DNA of 64,000 nucleotides, taken from contig JAQGOE010000091.1 of the NCBI GenBank assembly GCA_028293725.1, forward strand, positions 9,407 through 73,406, written 5' to 3'. The notes beneath the pieces were generated by a model. It had not been told where the DNA came from, ran no database searches, and worked only from the letters and a program-made list of their open reading frames with translations. This document shows, piece by piece, positions 26,248-34,934 of this stretch; position 1 is the first letter of the stretch, and every line of letters starts with the position of its first letter. The stretch comes from Gammaproteobacteria bacterium (GTDB lineage: Bacteria > Pseudomonadota > Gammaproteobacteria > Steroidobacterales > Steroidobacteraceae). A program made the translations under genes and the position numbers.

Positions 26248-26994
26248 ATGAGAGAAACGGTCCGCACGCTTGCCGACGAGCGCTTCGTGGGGGGCGTCCC
26301 CGTCAGCCCCTTCCAGTCGCTCGAGGCTTGCGCGCAACGTATCCTGGCCGACGCGCGCAGCGGTGCCGGCGGATTCGCGATCGCCATCAATGCTGAAAAA
26401 GTGATCACCTGCGGAGTAGACCGTGACCTGGAAGCAACAGTTGAGCGTGCCACTCTGCGCTATCCGGATGGCGCAGGTGTCGTTGTTGCCATGCGATTGA
26501 AGGGCGCCCGCTCCACCCGGGTTGCTGGAGCGGACCTCTGGCTCGAAGTACTACGCCAGTCCCGCGGCCGGCCCATCAATGTCGCGCTCATCGGAGCGAA
26601 ACCCGAAGTCCTGAACGCCACGCTCCGCCGCCTCGAGGCCGAATTCCCCAACGTCACCGTTTCGATCGCTCGCAACGGGTACGAAGGCACGCGCGATGTG
26701 GACGCCCTCGTGCGCGAACTGGAGGACGCGAAACCGGCTCTCGTGTTCGTCGCATTGGGCTCTCCTCGACAGGAACTGCTCATCGAGCGCTTCCGTGCCG
26801 TGCACCCCGCCGGCTTCTACATGGGCCTCGGCGGATCGTTCGACATCTACGCGGGCGTGAAGAGGCGCGCGCCACTATGGATGCAGCGGCGCGGACTCGA
26901 ATGGCTGTATCGTTTTCTGGCCGAGCCGTCACGTGCACCCCGCGAGACCAAGCGCCTGAAATTCCTCGCGCTCCTCATGTTGGGAAAACTGTAA
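26248..26994 (+). CDS. WecG/TagA/CpsF-family glycosyltransferase (GT26)
   Basis: A 248-aa enzyme of the family that transfers N-acetylmannosaminuronic acid or N-acetylmannosamine to a lipid-linked acceptor. Signatures are AINAEKVITC, RYPDGAGVV, VAGADLW, VALIGAKPEVL, VALGSPRQE, MGLGGSFDIYAG-KRAP and GLEWLYRFLAEPSR, all in the order seen in E. coli WecG. The ATG at 26248 follows GTGGAGAGC. In-frame TTG (26203) and ATG (26209) starts exist but lack a good ribosome site and lie before the predicted transcript start. It acts at the inner face of the membrane on undecaprenyl-pyrophosphate sugar. It is a single-gene unit between the glycosidase and the assembly operon. Confidence 0.88.
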   Translation: MRETVRTLADERFVGGVPVSPFQSLEACAQRILADARSGAGGFAIAINAEKVITCGVDRDLEATVERATLRYPDGAGVVVAMRLKGARSTRVAGADLWLEVLRQSRGRPINVALIGAKPEVLNATLRRLEAEFPNVTVSIARNGYEGTRDVDALVRELEDAKPALVFVALGSPRQELLIERFRAVHPAGFYMGLGGSFDIYAGVKRRAPLWMQRRGLEWLYRFLAEPSRAPRETKRLKFLALLMLGKL

Positions 26995-27004
26995 CGGCGG
27001 CGGC

Positions 27005-28321
27005 CTAAGCGCGCCGCAACGACACCCCTACCCCCAAGCGTGGCGCGGGAGTCGCGGCCGCACGCTCGGTAGCGGTCACCTTATCGAATACGAACATCGC
27101 CCCGCGCATCGACAGACCAACATACATCCAGATGTACGGTTTCGACGTGTAGAGGTTGCCGAAGAATACCGATACGGACAACCCCAACATACCGAACACG
27201 TATGCAATCAGATCGGCACGCAATGGGCCGACCGTCAACGCCGCCGCCTGCTTCGCGGTCCTGACCGTCAGGTAGATGATGAAGACATACGCCCCGACCC
27301 CCAGCAACCCGAGGTTGAACCACTGATCGAGGTAGGTGTTATGCATCGCGAAGACGGTTGGCATGGTGGAGTAGACATTCCAGCCGAATCCCGTGATCAG
27401 CGTAACCGGGTTGGCCATCATCTCGTTGATGGCCTGCATCCAGATGTCGGTGCGGCCGGATGAGGCTTCGCTCATACCCATCGATCCGATACCGAACACA
27501 CGGTCCGCGATGGAGGCGGCCGAGCGCGGATTGGCGATACTCATGACTCCCGCGCCGATCACCGCCAAGACGATGCCCGCGAGAATCCAGATGGCGATGC
27601 GACCCGGCGGAAGCAGGCGCCGGAACATGAGAACGGCGATCGGATACCCGATCGCAACGCCGACATAAGCGCCCCGCGATACCGTCAAAATAAACACCGC
27701 GGCGGTAGCAGCGCTGCAGCCGAGCCAGAACAGGCGCCAGAATCCACGCGTCGAGGAGGTCATCGCGATCACGCCCGGCAACATGAGAGCGAGCAGCGCG
27801 GCGGTCTCATTCGCATGACCGAACGCACCGAACACCCGATCGGCCTCCGCCCCGGACTCGCCTATCTTCGTACCGAGTCCCGTCAGACCCACCATGTCCG
27901 TGAGGGTCAACACGCTCGAGATGCCGATCGCCGCCATGAGCGCGGTCATGACAGTGCGGTAATCCTTCTCGTCCTGCACACCGTAGAAGACCACGAAACA
28001 GAAAATGGCCGAATCGATGATGTCGGACTTCAATGCGATGGCGGATTGAACCGCGTCGTAGCTGCGATAGTGAATCACCAGCCACGCCGCGAAGAAAGTC
28101 AGGATGGCATAGCCGATCCACATGCCCCAGGCCATGTGCAACCCCGGCAGGCGCAGCTTGAAGTTTCCCGACAAAGCCATGCGGAACATCAGCGCCATCG
28201 CGATCACGTATAGCATGGCGTTCTTCATGCTCAGGCCCGGACCCAGGCCGGGGTTGTGGCCGAGAAAGTCACTCGTGATGAGCAGCGTGACCAACAACAC
28301 GAACATCCAGCGCATGATCAA
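27005..28321 (-). CDS. O-antigen ligase/polymerase family membrane protein (Wzy/WaaL type)
   Basis: A 438-aa protein with 10-12 predicted membrane helices and one large periplasmic loop (about 250-330). The Wzy_C signature is visible: SRGAYVGVAIGYPIA (RG.. motif), SGRTDIWMQA and HNTYLDQWFNLGLLG. It probably polymerises the undecaprenyl-linked repeat made by the neighbouring genes, or ligates it. It is the last gene of the minus-strand assembly operon, 5 bp after the flippase gene, and ends 10 bp from convergent wecG. A second, unrelated-looking member is at the right end of the window. Confidence 0.83.
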   Translation of the reverse strand: MIMRWMFVLLVTLLITSDFLGHNPGLGPGLSMKNAMLYVIAMALMFRMALSGNFKLRLPGLHMAWGMWIGYAILTFFAAWLVIHYRSYDAVQSAIALKSDIIDSAIFCFVVFYGVQDEKDYRTVMTALMAAIGISSVLTLTDMVGLTGLGTKIGESGAEADRVFGAFGHANETAALLALMLPGVIAMTSSTRGFWRLFWLGCSAATAAVFILTVSRGAYVGVAIGYPIAVLMFRRLLPPGRIAIWILAGIVLAVIGAGVMSIANPRSAASIADRVFGIGSMGMSEASSGRTDIWMQAINEMMANPVTLITGFGWNVYSTMPTVFAMHNTYLDQWFNLGLLGVGAYVFIIYLTVRTAKQAAALTVGPLRADLIAYVFGMLGLSVSVFFGNLYTSKPYIWMYVGLSMRGAMFVFDKVTATERAAATPAPRLGVGVSLRRA

Positions 28322-28326
28322 ACCTC

Positions 28327-29799
28327 TCAGGAACGAGCTTGCGAAGCGCAGCGGAACACGAGCCGTTTACCCCACGCCTGCAGCACCATAGCCTCGGGAA
28401 TACGCATCACCTGCAGCAGAAGAGCGAACGCTGCCAGGTAGGCGAGACCGGCCAGTAGGATTCCGGCTCGTCCGAAAACTTCTGTCCATACAGAGTTGGC
28501 AATGAGGACGCCGGCCACGGCGGCCGCCAGGACCGTCCGCGCGATACTCCGCCAGGGGAGTAGCTCTCTAAGCGGCACACCATATGCCTGCAGCGTCCGC
28601 CAGCCGAGCCAGGTCACGTCGACATAGCTGGCGATGACGAAGGCAATCATGGCGCCCACGAGCCCGGCAACCGGGATCAGTAACAGCATGGCGACCGTGC
28701 AGGCCAGGAGGCCGGCGACATTGCTCTCCACGAGCGGGCGGGTCCGATTGACCGCGCGCAGGGCCGGCGCGAAATCGAAGCATTCGCGAATGACCACGAG
28801 CATGTAGATCTGCATAATGAGCGCCGCGCCCAGGTAGCTCGAGCCAAATACCATCACGACGAGCGGCTGCGCATAGCGTGCCGCCAGCACGACGATCGGA
28901 AACAACATGATGGCGTTGACGACCGTGGCCTTCTGCCAAAGGGCTAGTGCCGTATTCCCGGTCTGTTTGTCACGATCCTTGCGCACCATCTCGGGCAGGA
29001 TCACGGCCGACACGGAATTGCGGACGGTGGCGACGACTGGCTCACCGAACCGGCCGATCGCGTACTGCGCCAGGGCTACCGCGCCGAGCGTGCGTGCGAC
29101 GATGACGTTGCTGATGTTCCTGTTGAGCATCGCGAGCAGCGAGGCCGTTCCGGACGGGATGCAGAAGCGCAACTGGTCCCGCCAAGGCTCCCTGAGCGGC
29201 GGCTCCCCCCGGCTTCGGTCGACTACCAGCATGGCAATCCCGGCGGCCACGAGTCGCGCACCCTCGAGCGCCACCAGCGCCCAGATGACGGCGTGGAAAT
29301 CGTGAGTGAGGCTGGCGGTTACGACCACGACGAGGACTCGCACGGCGAGGCGGCCTGCGGAGTAAAAAAACACGGGCTGCGCACGGCCGTTGGCGAGCCA
29401 GAAATACTCCCAGAAATCCAGGTTCACCGAAAACAGCGTGTAGGCCGCCAGTGGCACGACGTAACCATTCACGAGCCGCCCGCCGCTGCTGCTATCGAGC
29501 GCTACCAGCACCAGGACGACCAACACACTACTACACAGGGTGAGGAGCGCCGTTTGCCGCGCCAGTCGCCACGGGCTCTGCGGATTCGCAGGGACGCAAT
29601 ACAACAGGCTGTCGTTGATCGAGAACTGCGCGAACGCCTGGAGAATCGCGGCGTACAGCAGGAACTCGCGATAGCGGCCGAAATCGGCCACCGTGAGCAG
29701 ACGCACGAGAAAGATCGGGCTGATCAACTGGAGCCCGTAGCTCGCCAGACGCGACAGCGTCAGAATCGCAGTTCGGTTGCCGAGGCCGGACATCGTCAT
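28327..29799 (-). CDS. Wzx-type flippase (MOP/MATE superfamily)
   Basis: A 490-aa membrane protein with about 12-14 helices. The N-terminus is flippase-like (TLSRLASYGLQLISPIFLVRLLTVADFGRYREF), and conserved internal features include the long hydrophobic segments near 230-250, 295-320 and 430-470. It is expected to move lipid-linked repeat units to the periplasmic face. The ATG at 29799 overlaps the stop of the GT39-like gene by 4 bp. With the downstream ligase/polymerase and the upstream WcaJ-like enzyme it forms a compact Wzx/Wzy assembly set. Confidence 0.83.
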   Translation of the reverse strand: MTMSGLGNRTAILTLSRLASYGLQLISPIFLVRLLTVADFGRYREFLLYAAILQAFAQFSINDSLLYCVPANPQSPWRLARQTALLTLCSSVLVVLVLVALDSSSGGRLVNGYVVPLAAYTLFSVNLDFWEYFWLANGRAQPVFFYSAGRLAVRVLVVVVTASLTHDFHAVIWALVALEGARLVAAGIAMLVVDRSRGEPPLREPWRDQLRFCIPSGTASLLAMLNRNISNVIVARTLGAVALAQYAIGRFGEPVVATVRNSVSAVILPEMVRKDRDKQTGNTALALWQKATVVNAIMLFPIVVLAARYAQPLVVMVFGSSYLGAALIMQIYMLVVIRECFDFAPALRAVNRTRPLVESNVAGLLACTVAMLLLIPVAGLVGAMIAFVIASYVDVTWLGWRTLQAYGVPLRELLPWRSIARTVLAAAVAGVLIANSVWTEVFGRAGILLAGLAYLAAFALLLQVMRIPEAMVLQAWGKRLVFRCASQARS

Positions 29800-31832
29800 C
29801 TGCCCCTGGCAACGGTTGGGGACGGGGCGTCCACTTTCCAGACCAGGGTGAACCCGTCGCGACCGCGGAATACGAGGCGAAAAGGCGGCGACTGCAATGC
29901 CTCGGAGATACCGAAGGCACGCATGAGGGTGCGCCCGTCCTCCTGGTTCTCACCGCTGCCGATGACGTAAATCGCGCCACGGTTCTGGTTCTCGACCAGG
30001 CGATCCAACTCGACACCCGAGCCGATGAGCGGCGTATCGGTATAGAAGTCCAGCCAACGGCCGTTCACACTGTGCATGAAGGGAGCGGCGACCTGTTTGT
30101 TGACGAGCCAGTAGTCGACGTGACCCAGGTAGTACGTCTGCTGAAGAACGTCTTCGGCCACGATGATGTCCCGCGGTCCCGGATGAAGACCGGCGACGAA
30201 TTCCGCGGCGCCTTTGTGATCTGGATGATGGGCGTAGCCGGAATCCACAGCCGCCGCGACGTGAATCGGATTGACGACCAGCAGGCAGGCTAACACGGCC
30301 GCGCCGGCAATCCAGGCCGGGGAGCCGCCAACCGGAAGCAGGCCCGGCCTGCCCCCAACAGGTCGCATCGGCGCTACGCCTGCCTGCCCGGCGCCCACGG
30401 ACGGCCCCAGCGTGGCGCCAGTCGTAACCGACCGCGACGGGCGCAACAAGCGCAGCGCCCACGCCCCTACCGCCCACTGCATTGCGGCAAACGCGGCCAC
30501 CAGCAAGGGCATGATCTGCGCGGCCGCGTAGCGCGATGGGATATTCCACTTCATGAACCCGATCATGAGCAGCGGCACCCACACCCCGAGCACCAGCAAC
30601 AACACGTGATCTGGTGCGGGCCTGCGATGGGCCAGGAGCCACAGTCCGCATGCGAGAGAACCGGCTACGGCCAGAATCGCCATGCCTGAATAGTCCGCGA
30701 GCGAGATAAACGGCCACACGCTGGGCCATCCGAGCATGACGCCCGCGATCTGCTTTGCAGATCCCGCAGCGTGCCGTACGAGAAACACAACCTCCGCCAC
30801 CGCAACACCCGCACTTACGACAGCGAATAGCGCGAGCCGCGGCCAGGACAACAGGCCGACACGCCGCGCGAAGACCAACGCCGCGACTAAAAGCAGCGCC
30901 GCGAGATGCCACGCCAGCGCGACCTCCGCGACCAAGGCCGCCGCGAGCAGGAGCCCCGCCAGGATGCCTCGCCGCACCATCACCCAAAACGAAAGAGCGA
31001 GCGCCGGCAGAGCCGCAGCCAGCAGCCACAAGTGTTTGAGATGCGGGATGACCGCCGCATGCGGGCCATTCACGACAGGGCCGTTGTCACTTTCAACCGA
31101 CTGAGGATAGGCGTGGTCAATCAAGGTGTTGATCGCTTCGAACCCGACGACGAGCACCGCAAAGGCCAACACGGCCGCCCAGAACTTCCGCGAGTCGCCC
31201 TGCAAGAGTCCAGGCAGGAACACCAGGAAGGCCGCGAAGATGGCGAGAGTGTGAAATTGGATCCCGACCAGCAGCGTCACCACCGCCGCCACCAGGTAGC
31301 CCACGCGACCGCTACGCTCCCATGCGAAAATCAACGCCATGTAGCCCGCGACAGCGGTCACGAGAAACACATACATGCGCGCGGTCTGAGCGTCCTCGAT
31401 GAAGCTGGGTAGAAACGCTACCGCTGCCGTGAACGCGAGATTCCAGAGTGGTGTCAGAAAGCGCGCGCCCACCTTCCAGGCCAGAATGATGAGCAACACC
31501 CCACACAGCGCCGACGGTAGCCGTAGAGCCCACTCGGATTGCCCGAACGCTAGGACGGACGCCGCCATCAGGTAGAGCTGCGCCACGGCACGGGGGTAAA
31601 ACATTCCGCTCGGCATGAGCGGTGACCCATGCTCGACCAGGTTCATGACCGGGAGTGCCATGGTCTTCTCGTCGCCGTGGAGACCGACCGTGCCCAATCC
31701 CCAGAAGCGGACGATCGCGCCAGCCAACACAATGAGCGCTAGAAGCCACAGAGTCGTAGGTGAGTTCCTGCGCCCCGCCGGGTCGGCCACCACGAACAGC
31801 GCCGCGAAGTCTCTGAGGATTTGCGCGATCAT
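29796..31832 (-). CDS. GT39/ArnT-like membrane glycosyltransferase
   Basis: A 678-aa GT-C protein. The first periplasmic loop has the catalytic-type acidic motif (FWGLGTVGLHGDEKTMALPVMNL). About 11 helices follow, then a C-terminal soluble domain (about 560-678). It probably transfers a sugar from a polyprenyl-phosphate donor in the periplasm. Residues near 485-520 (GPSVGAGQAGVAPMRPVGGRPG...) form a Gly/Pro-rich insertion between helices that looks recently acquired. The ATG at 31832 was chosen; an open TTG-initiated extension reaches 31859. It is the second gene of the assembly operon. Confidence 0.78.
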   Translation of the reverse strand: MIAQILRDFAALFVVADPAGRRNSPTTLWLLALIVLAGAIVRFWGLGTVGLHGDEKTMALPVMNLVEHGSPLMPSGMFYPRAVAQLYLMAASVLAFGQSEWALRLPSALCGVLLIILAWKVGARFLTPLWNLAFTAAVAFLPSFIEDAQTARMYVFLVTAVAGYMALIFAWERSGRVGYLVAAVVTLLVGIQFHTLAIFAAFLVFLPGLLQGDSRKFWAAVLAFAVLVVGFEAINTLIDHAYPQSVESDNGPVVNGPHAAVIPHLKHLWLLAAALPALALSFWVMVRRGILAGLLLAAALVAEVALAWHLAALLLVAALVFARRVGLLSWPRLALFAVVSAGVAVAEVVFLVRHAAGSAKQIAGVMLGWPSVWPFISLADYSGMAILAVAGSLACGLWLLAHRRPAPDHVLLLVLGVWVPLLMIGFMKWNIPSRYAAAQIMPLLVAAFAAMQWAVGAWALRLLRPSRSVTTGATLGPSVGAGQAGVAPMRPVGGRPGLLPVGGSPAWIAGAAVLACLLVVNPIHVAAAVDSGYAHHPDHKGAAEFVAGLHPGPRDIIVAEDVLQQTYYLGHVDYWLVNKQVAAPFMHSVNGRWLDFYTDTPLIGSGVELDRLVENQNRGAIYVIGSGENQEDGRTLMRAFGISEALQSPPFRLVFRGRDGFTLVWKVDAPSPTVARGR

Positions 31833-31892
31833 GAAGAAGGACAATGCCCCCCGTAACAATGTCGATGCGGACGCCAGCGTTGGCGTTAGGCG

Positions 31893-33308
31893 TTAGTAAG
31901 CCTTCTCGTCGCGCAGCAGACGGACGGCCGTCAGGAACAGGATCTTGAAATCCAGCAGCGGCGACCAGTGCCGCAGGTACTCGAGGTCGTAATCGATGCG
32001 CGCCTGCATATCCTCCACACGGGCGGTCTCACCGCGGCAGCCATTCACCTGGGCGAGGCCGGTGATTCCTGGAGGTACCTTGTGTCGGATCATGTAGCCC
32101 TTGATGAGCTTGCGATATTCCTCGTTGTGCGCGACCGCGTGCGGGCGGGGGCCGACGAGACTCATATGCCCCTGTAACACGTTAACGAGTTGCGGCAGCT
32201 CATCGAGTGAATAGCGCCGCATGAAACGCCCCACCGCCGTGATGCGCGCGTCCTCGCGGCTCGCCTGTATAATATTAGGGCCATCCTCTACCACGTTCAT
32301 GGTGCGGAACTTGTAGACCATGATCTCGCGCCCATCGAGCCCATAACGGCGCTGTTTGAAAATGACCGGTCCAGGCGACGACATCCGCACGAGCACCGTG
32401 AGAGCTAGCATGAGCGGGAGCGCCACAACGAGAACCGTCACGGCCAGCGCTATGTCGATGATTCGCTTTACGACACCCCGGTACCCGTAGAAAGGCGTCT
32501 CACAGAGCGCCACGACCGGAATGCCGAACAACTCGCCACTGCGGGCCTGGATGAGGTCGATCGCGAAGATGTCTGGAACGTAATACACCGACGCCGTCGT
32601 GTCCCGCAGCTCATCGAGAAGTTGCACGACCCTGCGGATATGACTCACCGGCAGGGCGACAAACACCACATCGATCTGATTCCGCTTCACGAATGACACG
32701 AGGTCGGGCAGCGTGCCCAACAGGCGCGCCGGCGCCGCCAGTCCCAGGCGCTGTGCGCTGCGATCGTCGAAAAAGCCCTCGACCTGCATACCCAGGGAGC
32801 CGCCGCCAATCCGCTGGGCGAGAGACAGGCTCACCTCGTTACAACCTGCGAAGGCAACGCGGCGCACCATCGACGGGTCGTACAACAGGCGCCGCATGAG
32901 CTCGTGCAGAGAGACGGTCACGAGGATCAGTACCGCCGGTGTCGCCACCGCCCAGGTGAGCACCACGCGTCGCGAGAAGTCCACCGAGTACTTGGTGACG
33001 AAACCGATCGCCAGCAGAATCGCGATGATCACCATCCAGCGCACGACGACGCGTATCGCGAGCGGCAGAGTAGACCTCACCAACTGCGCGGGCTGGGCCG
33101 GCTGTCCGCGCGGAAGCAACAGCGAGAGCATGCCGGATAGGATGGCGAGGACGACAAAAAAGCCTTTAAACTCGATACCGTAAACAGCGCATAGCCCGTA
33201 CAGCAGCCCCACGGCGACCAACGCCGGTAGCACCGCATCGAGGAACGCCATCAGGGCTATCGATAGGCCTCGAGTAAACGTTGTAGGCTCTGTCATCCGC
33301 GCGCGCAT
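31893..33308 (-). CDS. Undecaprenyl-phosphate sugar phosphotransferase, WcaJ type
   Basis: A 471-aa polyisoprenyl-phosphate hexose-1-phosphate transferase that starts repeat-unit synthesis. Four N-terminal membrane helices, a CoA-binding-like middle domain (RVAFAGCNEVSLSLAQRI...GFFDDRS) and the C-terminal catalytic domain are present: membrane-re-entrant helix (IIDIALAVTVLVVALPLMLAL), SSPGPVIFKQRRYGLDGREI, VYKFRTMNVVEDG, LDELPQLVNVLQG and LVGPRPHAVAHNEEY. The ATG at 33308 fits the sigma-54-like promoter at 33346-33361; a second ATG lies at 33296. First gene of the assembly operon. The sugar is probably glucose or galactose, but this cannot be read from sequence. Confidence 0.9.
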   Translation of the reverse strand: MRARMTEPTTFTRGLSIALMAFLDAVLPALVAVGLLYGLCAVYGIEFKGFFVVLAILSGMLSLLLPRGQPAQPAQLVRSTLPLAIRVVVRWMVIIAILLAIGFVTKYSVDFSRRVVLTWAVATPAVLILVTVSLHELMRRLLYDPSMVRRVAFAGCNEVSLSLAQRIGGGSLGMQVEGFFDDRSAQRLGLAAPARLLGTLPDLVSFVKRNQIDVVFVALPVSHIRRVVQLLDELRDTTASVYYVPDIFAIDLIQARSGELFGIPVVALCETPFYGYRGVVKRIIDIALAVTVLVVALPLMLALTVLVRMSSPGPVIFKQRRYGLDGREIMVYKFRTMNVVEDGPNIIQASREDARITAVGRFMRRYSLDELPQLVNVLQGHMSLVGPRPHAVAHNEEYRKLIKGYMIRHKVPPGITGLAQVNGCRGETARVEDMQARIDYDLEYLRHWSPLLDFKILFLTAVRLLRDEKAY

Positions 33309-33345
33309 TGTGACTGGCCCCCCGGGGCCCGATACCAGAGGTCTC

Positions 33346-33361
33346 AGCAAAGAGCGGTCCC
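33346..33361 (-). promoter_or_regulatory. Sigma-54 (-24/-12) promoter of the assembly operon
   Basis: The minus strand reads GGGACCG-CTCT-TTGCT, with GG/GC at exact spacing and a complete -12 box. The predicted start is near 33335, 27 nt before the ATG at 33308. It diverges from the methyltransferase promoter, with 83 bp between the two elements. Confidence 0.5.
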
Positions 33362-33444
33362 GCAACGCACGAATGTCGGCGTTTGGCGGCGGTGAGTCGC
33401 GGCGCGTCTGTGGTCGAGGCACCCTGCGGTGTGGCCCTGCGGTT

Positions 33445-33460
33445 GGGCACGTTTTGTGCT
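33445..33460 (+). promoter_or_regulatory. Sigma-54 (-24/-12) promoter of the methyltransferase gene
   Basis: GGGCACG-TTTT-GTGCT has GGCACG complete and TGCT in the -12 box at exact spacing. The predicted start is near 33471, 32 nt before the ATG at 33503. Confidence 0.6.
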
Positions 33461-33502
33461 ACCCCGCTCAGGATCCCGCCGGAGATCAAGGCAAGGACAC
33501 TC

Positions 33503-34306
33503 ATGCTTCCGAACTGCGCAGTTGATATCGGACACGCGGCGCCGCGCTTCGTATTCCCGAAACGCGGAGTGGACATCTACACCTGCCCCACCTGCGGTTG
33601 CATCATGGCCGATCTCGAGTTCGTGCCTGAGCAGTACGAGGCCACGAACTACTACACCATGGCCTTCAAGACCCGGTCTGAGATCGAGGCCGAGTGGGGT
33701 TTCCGGTGGCGCTACATCCTGCGGATGCTGCGGCGCCAGACGGCCGGGCCAAAGCTTCTCGATGTCGGTGCCGGCAATGGCTACTTCGTCTACCTGGCGC
33801 GCACTGAGTTCGGGCTGCGCGCCGACGGTCTCGAAATATCCGCGGCGGAAGCCGACTACGCACGCGACACCTTCGGGATCGAGCTCTTGCGCGGCGATCT
33901 CTCGGTCATCACAGAGAACTACGACGTCGTAAGCTCATTCAACGTGCTCGAGCACGTGAAGAAGCCGTTGACACTGCTGACGGAAATGAGCGATCGGCTC
34001 GCACCTGGCGGACTGCTAGTGCTGACGACGCCGAACCCATCCTGCATTCATCGGCGGCTGCGCGGCCTCAACGGCTGGAACATGGTCTGTCCGCCCCACC
34101 ACATCAACCTGTTCACCCGGACGGCGCTGCAGGAGATGTTGACCCGCGCGGGTTTTGAGGTGCTCGAGTACAGCACCGTGAGCACGTACATCAATTCCGT
34201 CCGCAAGATCGACACGCCCAGTCTCGTGCTACGCCGAGCGGCATTCCAGGCGCTCAAGACCGCCAACCTCGGTGCCGACCACTTCCTGATCTGTAGGAAG
34301 GGCTGA
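33503..34306 (+). CDS. Class I SAM-dependent methyltransferase with N-terminal zinc-ribbon-like segment
   Basis: A 267-aa protein. A short N-terminal part with cysteines (CPTCGC, residues about 30-35) resembles the zinc ribbon that precedes many EPS-linked methyltransferases. The SAM domain has LLDVGAGNGYFVYLAR (motif I), the VVSSFNVLEHVKKP segment and LAPGGLLVLTTPNP, followed by HHINLFTRTALQEML, characteristic of Methyltransf_23 proteins in glycan clusters. The ATG at 33503 follows AAGGA and lies downstream of the predicted sigma-54 start, which argues against the open extension from 33383. Its stop codon lies inside the first unit of a short tandem repeat. It is likely a sugar methylase, or a C-methyltransferase for a deoxysugar. 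Confidence 0.78.
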   Translation: MLPNCAVDIGHAAPRFVFPKRGVDIYTCPTCGCIMADLEFVPEQYEATNYYTMAFKTRSEIEAEWGFRWRYILRMLRRQTAGPKLLDVGAGNGYFVYLARTEFGLRADGLEISAAEADYARDTFGIELLRGDLSVITENYDVVSSFNVLEHVKKPLTLLTEMSDRLAPGGLLVLTTPNPSCIHRRLRGLNGWNMVCPPHHINLFTRTALQEMLTRAGFEVLEYSTVSTYINSVRKIDTPSLVLRRAAFQALKTANLGADHFLICRKG

Positions 34307-34386
34307 TCTGCCGGAAGGGCTGACCCGCGGCAAGAGTTGACCCGCGGCGCGGCAAGGGGCCGATCTGCGGCAAGAGCCGACCTGTC
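34296..34386 (+). repeat. Degenerate tandem repeat, about 17 bp x 5, over the methyltransferase stop
   Basis: Five related units start at 34296, 34313, 34329, 34351 and 34369 (for example GGAAGGGCTGATCTGCC, GGCAAGAGTTGACCCGC). A 5-nt insertion separates units 3 and 4. The first unit contains the TGA stop of the methyltransferase. Downstream to about 34625 I see nothing else recognisable. Confidence 0.6.
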
Positions 34387-34625
34387 GCCAGTACGGGACC
34401 CCCGTAGCCGATGGCTGACAATCGCGTTTTCTCCGCCTTTCACCGGCCTTTCATCGCTCTGGATCGCCAGATTATGTCTCCTTGGGCGCCGTCAAGGCCA
34501 AAACCGTATCCAAGTGGCGACGGCCCCCTTTGTCTTACAAAACAGCCCCTTAGACCCCCTCCTGCGACGCCGCGCACAGACCTCCGTCTTAGAACACAGA
34601 CAAGAATCGTGCCGTAAGGCTGCCA

Positions 34626-34647
34626 CCCAGCTTGCGTCCAAGCTGGG
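34626..34647. promoter_or_regulatory. Perfect 9-bp inverted repeat, candidate enhancer site
   Basis: CCCAGCTTG-CGTC-CAAGCTGGG is centred about 68 bp upstream of the predicted sigma-54 start. No T-run follows on either strand, so an activator-binding site fits better than a terminator. Confidence 0.45.
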
Positions 34648-34678
34648 AATTTCAACAGTATCAACCAGTTGCTTTGGC

Positions 34679-34694
34679 TGGCACGCCGGCTGCA
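34679..34694 (+). promoter_or_regulatory. Sigma-54 (-24/-12) promoter of the riboswitch transcript
   Basis: TGGCACG-CCGG-CTGCA matches the -24 box completely and the -12 box at four of five positions, with the invariant GG and GC 12 bp apart. The predicted start near 34705 lies about 20 nt before the riboswitch aptamer, leaving nothing unexplained between promoter and RNA. Confidence 0.7.
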
Positions 34695-34724
34695 TTACCG
34701 GGAACGTGCAGCTGGCATCGTACC

Positions 34725-34820
34725 GGCGACACCTAAAGGCAAACCCGTCGAAAGACGGGGGCGCAAAACTTCCGGTCTAACGGCGCCAAGCCTACGACAG
34801 CGGGGTTGCCGGGGCGCTCG
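34725..34820 (+). promoter_or_regulatory. Cyclic di-GMP-I riboswitch (GEMM-I)
   Basis: The aptamer core is recognisable by eye against the Vibrio Vc2 class. GGCAAACC begins at 34738. A perfect stem CCCGTC/GACGGG closed by a GAAA tetraloop spans 34744-34759. GGGCGCAAAAC follows at 34758-34768, then the P2/P3 helix with TCCGGTCTAACGG and CCTACGACAG, and finally CGGGGTTGCC at 34801-34810, which pairs back to GGCAA. In this class the GAAA loop docks into the second helix and c-di-GMP binds at the three-way junction. It lies in the leader of the lipoprotein gene at 34935 and is followed by a terminator-like hairpin. Confidence 0.9.
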
Positions 34821-34883
34821 CACCGCCTCGTGAGAGACAGCAAAGCTAAAGCTGTGCTGCACACTCGTGCAACCGCCTGATTG

Positions 34884-34924
34884 TGACTTCGTGTCCGGCC
34901 TGACCGGCATTGGAAGTCAATTTT
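34884..34924 (+). terminator. Terminator-like hairpin, likely riboswitch expression platform
   Basis: TGACTTC (34884-34890) pairs with GAAGTCA (34913-34919), with an inner CCGG/CCGG stem, and is followed by ATTTTC just before the GGGGG ribosome site. It ends 10 nt before the start codon. An imperfect hairpin CAGCAAAGCT/AGCTGTGCTG at 34838-34859 and GCAC-ACTC-GTGC (34859-34870) lie between it and the aptamer and may compete in folding. Confidence 0.45.
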
Positions 34925-34934
34925 CGGGGGTTGC

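Noticed and set aside
34307..34625. CRISPR-like array
   Set aside because: The repeats are about 17 bp, degenerate and head to tail without unique spacers of constant length; no cas genes are nearby.
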